From Baffinella frigidus (lineage: Eukaryota > Cryptophyceae > Cryptomonadales > Baffinellaceae), in the NCBI GenBank assembly GCA_026770585.1, contig MU646658.1:350211-360665 (forward strand): a DNA stretch of 10,455 nucleotides, in the 5' to 3' direction. Shown piece by piece: positions 6,783-10,455 of the stretch; position 1 is the stretch's first letter; every line of letters starts with the position of its first letter. The notes beneath the pieces are model-generated. The model was not told where the DNA came from. It made no database searches and saw nothing but the letters and a program-made list of their open reading frames with translations. Both the position numbers and the translations under genes were made by a program.

Positions 6783-6886
6783 GGGGGGGCTGAATGTGAT
6801 CCGAAAGGAAGCATGGCCTTTCTGCAGGATAAGTTCCGGTGTCCGCCTATGTTGGGAGCTCGAAGAACCTCGAGGACCTAAAGGAC
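6783..6886 (+). repeat. Repeat B, copy 1
   Basis: B consists of a G-run with ctgaatgtgatccgaaagg, aagcatggcctttctgcag, aagttccggtgtccgcc, tatgttgggagctcgaagaa and the tail cctcgaggacctaaaggac. It shares gatccgaaag, ctgcag, tatgttgggag and the tail with A, so the two are related subfamilies. Confidence 0.85.
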
Positions 6887-7003
6887 ATAACCTTATGAAA
6901 TGAAGAAGAGCACGGCTCTGGCCTGGGGGCCCTTTTGAAGTCAGAGGCAAGCCACATAGTGAATTTCGTGTCACGGGGGAAGCCTGCCGGCGGGCCACCG
7001 CTC

Positions 7004-7103
7004 CGCCCAAAAATCTCAACACCACCCCCAAACCCCGAGCCGGCGATCCTTCGCCTCGCTTGCGCCGCAGGGGGGTTGGGGGTGGTGCTGAGATTTTCGG
7101 GCG
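7004..7103. repeat. 33-bp inverted repeat
   Basis: The arms 7004-7036 and 7072-7103 are complementary at about 30 of 33 positions (two substitutions, one single-base gap) around a 35-base loop. The left arm begins cgcccaaaaatctc; the right ends gagattttcgggcg. It could be a terminal inverted repeat of a tiny element or a stable hairpin in any transcript. Confidence 0.8.
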
Positions 7104-7231
7104 TCGCCGAGGGTTTTGGAACATTGGCGGCCTCCGGCGGCCCCTGCGGGGGGCTTTTTTTTGTCGAAAAGGGTGGACGCGACAGCCATGGTATCACGGA
7201 AATCTCCGCGAGTAGCAATATACGTCCGGAA

Positions 7232-7426
7232 ACCCGGTACAAAAACGGATGCGCGCGCACCCGTGACACAAGAGTGCGAAGAAATGGATCACGACTCTCG
7301 TGGAAGGTCCTTTCCAACTCAGAAACGACCGGAAATCCGGTCGAGTGGCCTTTTCTGGTACCAAACCAGGACATGACCCGGTACAAAAACGGATGCGCGC
7401 GTGCCCGTGACACAAGAGTGCGAAGA
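7232..7426. repeat. 51-bp direct repeats flanking a 93-base core
   Basis: 7232-7282 and 7376-7426 match at 49 of 51 positions, both starting acccggtacaaaaacgg and ending gagtgcgaaga. The core between them contains the hairpin gaccggaaatccggtc. The layout recalls a miniature LTR-like unit or a simple local duplication; there is no target duplication I can point to. Confidence 0.75.
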
Positions 7427-7935
7427 CACACTCCGAAATTCATATTCACGCATTTCGGTTGCGTTTAGATGGACTTTTTAGGTACAAACTCAACGGCACG
7501 ATAGGGTTGGCCTGTGAAACCAAAGAGAAATTTATGCTGACGCCCGTGCAGTTGCTCCAAAGGCCCTAAAGGGCCCCATAACCTTAGGTGCTGACTTTTG
7601 GCGTGTTTCCTGGGCAATAATCCAATAGTTGACTTATGAATCTGTTCGCATGTTGTTTTTTGGGGGGGGGGCGGGGTTGGTGCTTGAAAAGGGGGGAAAG
7701 AGGGCTCGGCTGGACCTGCATGGGTTGGGTCGAGGAGCTCATCCGTAGATTACTCCCAGCTCCTCAAGAGTGAGGTGGGCTGTGGCCTTCGATGTGAGTG
7801 TAAATAAAAGCACCAAAGCATGGATAGCCTCGTGTAGAAAAGGGGGGGAAATAAATAACTCCTGGTGTGTGCGAGCCTGTGCCTCTTTGGCCTAACTCAA
7901 GCCCCCGTTTGAGGATACCCTTTAGCCGGTTTCTG

Positions 7936-7988
7936 CCGCGATCCTCTGTACAGGGGGGGCTTGAAGTGATCCGAAAGGAAGCATGGCC
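7936..7988 (+). repeat. Repeat B, 5' fragment
   Basis: Begins ccgcgatcctctgtacag, then the G-run, cttgaagtgatccgaaagg and aagcatggcc. It lacks the 3' half and ends about 14 bases before the 21-bp minisatellite. It matches the 5' end of the minus-strand B copy at 10091-10218. Confidence 0.75.
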
Positions 7989-8001
7989 TGACACACAGCA
8001 G

Positions 8002-8420
8002 GACTCAGGATTTGGTCAGAAAAGCTCAGGATTCGCCAAGAAAGACTCAGGATTCAGTCAGGAAAACTCAGAATTCACCCAGAAAGACTCAGGACTCAGT
8101 CAGAAAGACTCAAGATTCGGTGAGAAAAACTCAGGATCCACACAGCAGGACTCGAGATTCGGTCAGAAAAACTCAGGATTCGGTCAGAAAACTCGGGATT
8201 CGCCCAGGAAAAGTCAGGATTCAGTCAGAAAAACTCAGGATTCACTCTGAAAGACTCAGGATTCACTGAGAAAGACACAGGATTCACCCAGAAAGACTCA
8301 GGACTCGGTAAGAAAGACTCACGATTCGCCCACAAAGACTCAAGATTCGCCCATGAAGACTGAGGATTCAGTCAGAAAGACCCAGGATTGGCTCAGAGGG
8401 ACTCAGGATTTACTCAGAGG
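8002..8420. repeat. 21-bp minisatellite, 20 units
   Basis: Twenty consecutive units, nineteen of 21 bases and one of 20 (about 8191-8210). Units begin gactcaggattc and end cagaaa, with the middle varying. A partial unit follows at 8421. Two of the three plus frames stay open through much of it because the period is a multiple of three. One frame gives seven-residue repeats like DSGFSQK (open frame 7867-8250), but the 20-base unit shifts it. Confidence 0.9.
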
Positions 8421-8795
8421 GACTCGGGAGAGAGTTTACAGGCACCTTGCGTAGTGAAACACCCAATTCCCGGTAAAAACTGGTGTTTTTTACTAAAAAC
8501 TGTCGTAGTAAAAACAGCTTTATGGGTTGCCGAGCTTGCACACTGATGGGTCATCTTTACCTTGACTCGACGGCCACACTACCACTCATGGAACCTGGGG
8601 AATCAGAGACCGAGAACATGCTCAAATAATTCAGTCAACTTTTCAGGGACAAGGTGTCTGTTGAGCATGTTCCCGTGTTCCGTTGGGCAGGGTTCTGCGA
8701 CTGGCTTTGAAAAGGACACCGTAAGGATTCTGTAACCGTCGAGCAAAGTGAAGTGGGGCCAGGGGTTCAAAAAATACGATACTCATCCTTTCACA
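8421..8795. other. Unique stretch between minisatellite and repeat B
   Basis: No gene recognised. There is a near-palindrome ggtaaaaactggtgttttttac (positions about 8471-8492), and a perfect 12-bp inverted repeat gaacatgctcaa (8614-8625) with ttgagcatgttc (8661-8672) around a 35-base loop. Confidence 0.6.
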
Positions 8796-8868
8796 TTTAG
8801 GTCCTTCAGGTTCTTCGAGCTCCGAACATAGGCGGACACCAAAACTTATCCCGCAGAAAGGCCATAAT
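8796..8868 (-). repeat. Repeat B, 3' fragment
   Basis: Reverse of B: tail, ttcttcgagctc, cgaacataggcggacacc, aaaacttatcc, cgcagaaaggcc. The 5' part is absent; the next A copy's tail starts almost at once. Confidence 0.8.
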
Positions 8869-8871
8869 TCA

Positions 8872-9536
8872 TTTCCTTTAGGCCCTTAAGGTTTTAAATG
8901 CTCCTAACATGGCCCAGCGACACGCCTTTCCGTAGAAAAGATCTGCGGGAAATGCATATTTGTTTTTGGACCGCTTTTTTCGCTCTCCAGTGCAAAGGCT
9001 CGTGAACAGGGGACAGAGGGTGGTTGTTTTGGGGTGGGTGAAGGTATACCGATTGGTTGCTATGCTCACACATACACACACCAAACCCAAGTCAGCCTTT
9101 ATGAGGCTCATGGTATCCCATTGTTGAAGTATAAGAGCTCCAACCACGGATACCCCAGATGTCAAGAGGGAACAAGATTCCGAGGGGTGAAAGGATTGTG
9201 TGGGGGGGGTGAGGTAAAATCAGCCAGACACCAAAGATGCAAGGAAAGAAAGGTGGATGTGTAGAGGTTTCCCTCAATGTACAGACGTGAGCAAAGTTAA
9301 GAGCGATCCAAGCATCAGAAAGAAATAGGGGGGCCTGAATGTGATCCGAAAGGAAGCATGGCTTTTCTGCAGAACAAGTTCCGGTGTCCGCCTATCTTGG
9401 GAGCTCGAAGAACCTCAAGGACCTAAAGGACAACCCCACGGCATCAAAACAAATGTGGCTGTACATAATGTGGCTGTACACAAGACACATGGAGATCGAC
9501 TCGTCCCCGTTAGGGTTTACCTAGGCACAACTACTG
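8872..9536 (-). repeat. Repeat A, long copy, interrupted by a B insertion
   Basis: 8872-9296 is a full A body in reverse, with tail, ggcgtgtcg block, small hairpin, long hairpin (decayed) and lead-in. 9457-9536 is the reverse of segment C. A B copy in opposite orientation separates the two (9327-9440). Open frame 8878-9165 lies in the A body. Confidence 0.75.
9327..9440 (+). repeat. Repeat B, copy inserted in an A repeat
   Basis: Almost the whole B sequence: G-run, cctgaatgtgatccgaaagg, aagcatggcttttctgcag, aagttccggtgtccgcc, tatcttgggagctcgaagaa and tail. It is flanked by similar 14-15 base sequences, gcatcagaaagaaat (9312-9326) and gcatcaaaacaaat (9441-9454), likely a decayed target-site duplication. 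Confidence 0.75.
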
Positions 9537-9544
9537 TGGCCCTC

Positions 9545-9753
9545 ATTTAGGTCTTCAAGGTTTTGATTTCTCCCAACATAGCCGAACGACACGCCTTTCC
9601 GTAGAAAAGATCTGCAGAGAAAGCATTTTTGCTTTCGGATCGCGTTGAGCTCTCCAGTGCAGAGGCTCGTGAAGAGGGGATAAAAGGTGGTTCTCGTGGG
9701 GTGCTTGAGTTGATCCATAGGACCGCGCTGGCCCACACACCGAACCCAAGTCA
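9545..9753 (-). repeat. Repeat A, 5'-truncated copy
   Basis: Runs from the tail through ggcgtgtcg, ctgcag, gatccgaaagc and gagcctctgcac up to gacttgggttcgg, where it stops, thus lacking both hairpins and the lead-in. An open frame on minus (9521-9754) covers it. Confidence 0.85.
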
Positions 9754-10028
9754 TTTGTTAGGTCCTTTAGGTTCTTCGGAACTTGTTCTGAACCCGACCT
9801 CGCCCGGAATGATAGGTCTATATCGATGGGACCGGATTGATAAATCTGTCATTCGTAGACCTATCAAACCTCTCCTTCTTCTTCGTCATTCACTTCATCT
9901 GTGCCAATCTTCGGGGAGCATCCCTCGGAGACAGACTGAGCGGGGTATAATATGTATCGATCATAGTCTGGTAGTGGCACGGGTTAGGCAATAACGGCGA
10001 ACCCTCTTTAATAGATTCAGTAATCAGT
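9754..10028. other. Spacer with a B remnant
   Basis: 9758-9793 is a reverse B remnant with an internal deletion (ggttcttcg joined to aacttgttctg). Further on, gataggtcta (9811-9820) and tagacctatc (9856-9865) form a perfect 10-bp inverted repeat. Nothing else was recognised. Confidence 0.55.
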
Positions 10029-10090
10029 AATCTGCAGAAAAGCCATGCTTCCTTTCGGATCACATTCAGGCCCCCCCCGGTGCAGAGGGA
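10029..10090 (-). repeat. Repeat B, 5' fragment
   Basis: Reverse of the B 5' half: ctgcagaaaagccatgc, ttcctttcggatcacattc, a C-run and ggtgcagaggga. The 3' half is missing; the neighbouring B copy's tail follows. Confidence 0.75.
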
Positions 10091-10218
10091 AGGTCCTTCA
10101 GGTCCTTTAGGTTCTTCGAGCTCCCAACATAGGCGGACACCAGAACCAGAACTTGTTCTGCAGAAAGGCCATGCTACCTTTCAGATCACATCAAGCTCCG
10201 CTGTACAGAGGATCGCGG
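10091..10218 (-). repeat. Repeat B, complete copy
   Basis: Probably the most complete B, with 5' end ccgcgatcctctgtacag, core gatctgaaaggtagcatgg, ctgcag, gtgtccgcc, tatgttgggagctcgaagaa and tail cctaaaggacctgaaggacc, about 128 bases in all. Confidence 0.8.
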
Positions 10219-10299
10219 CCTTTAGGTCCTTTAAGTTTTGATTTCTCCCAGCATGGCCCAACGACACGCCCTTCCGTAAAAAAGAACCTGCGGAGAAAG
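10219..10299 (-). repeat. Repeat A, 3' fragment
   Basis: A strongly truncated copy containing only the tail, aaatcaaaac, tgctggg, ggcgtgtcgttggg and ggaagg up to ctttctccgcagg. It sits between a B copy and the next A tail. Confidence 0.75.
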
Positions 10300-10455
10300 A
10301 GGTCCTTTAGGTCCTTTAGATCCTTTAGGTTTTAAATGCTCCCAACATATGCCAACGACACGCCCTTCCGTAGAAAGGACTGCAGGAAGAGCATTTTTGC
10401 TCTCGGATCGCGTTTAGCTCTCCAGTGCAGAGGCTCGTGAGGAGGGGATACAGGG
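10300..10455 (-). repeat. Repeat A, copy running off the right edge
   Basis: Tail with three units of the 9-base repeat (aggtcctttaggtccttta...), then the usual body to cacgagcctctgcactgg and tatcccctcctc. It continues past the window. Confidence 0.85.

Larger units (their letters stand above)
6887..7935. other. Central region without recognised genes
   Basis: About 1 kb between B copies. It contains the 33-bp inverted repeat, a 51-bp direct repeat, hairpins gaccgg/ccggtc (about 7338-7353) and ggccc/gggcc (about 7562-7575), and a G-run at about 7662-7676. A 200-codon open frame on minus (6847-7449) crosses these repeats and resembles nothing known to me. Confidence 0.6.

Noticed and set aside
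6847-7449. 200-codon open frame on minus
   Set aside because: It runs through the tail of a B repeat, the 33-bp inverted repeat and both 51-bp repeats (its own repeated RTLVSRxRAHPFLYRV comes from those). No recognisable domain and no splice or start context support it.
7867-8250. 127-codon frame with heptad repeats
   Set aside because: It is explained by the 21-bp minisatellite period; another frame is equally open and the 20-base unit shifts it.

Overview
This is a piece of a nuclear genome from a eukaryote, most likely a unicellular alga or related protist. The one clear gene is cut by at least twelve GT-AG introns. Its exons are GC-rich with strong G/C preference at third codon positions. 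Its introns are full of TTTAGGG-like sequence, the telomere motif of plants, green algae and several protist groups. No dinoflagellate spliced-leader relic and no GC-AG or GA-AG introns were seen. I do not assign a species.

Positions 1 to 4575 (minus strand) hold most of an AMT/Rh-superfamily ammonium transporter. I joined twelve exons by hand, all with canonical splice sites and in frame. They give 381 complete codons plus two bases of the next. The gene starts at the ATG at 4575 and runs off the left edge before the last membrane helix and the cytoplasmic tail. All the permeation residues I could place by comparison with bacterial AmtB are present. Every exon ends in G, every following exon begins with G, and eight of twelve introns split a glycine codon. 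From intron 2 onward the introns carry degenerate telomere-like and other G-rich minisatellites, always G-rich on the plus (template) strand, so the pre-mRNA is C-rich there.

Positions 4576 to about 5080 are the 5' flank of the gene; nothing firm was recognised in it.

Positions 5081 to 10455 contain no convincing protein gene. They are built from at least fifteen copies or fragments of two related dispersed repeats, called A and B here. Both end in a short tail of repeated ggacctaaa. Most copies are cut at varying points on the 5' side but keep the tail, as expected of a LINE/SINE-type retroposon. Copies left of about 7.8 kb are all on plus; those right of it are mostly on minus, in mirror order, so the block looks like a large decayed inverted repeat. 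Its centre holds a 33-bp inverted repeat, a 51-bp direct repeat and a 20-copy, 21-bp minisatellite. Between the A copies lies a 71-nt segment (5496-5566) that could fold into a compact branched structure.

The gene and the repeat block show no functional link. The gene would take up ammonium across a membrane; the repeat block begins about 0.5 kb upstream of its start codon and may bound its promoter.
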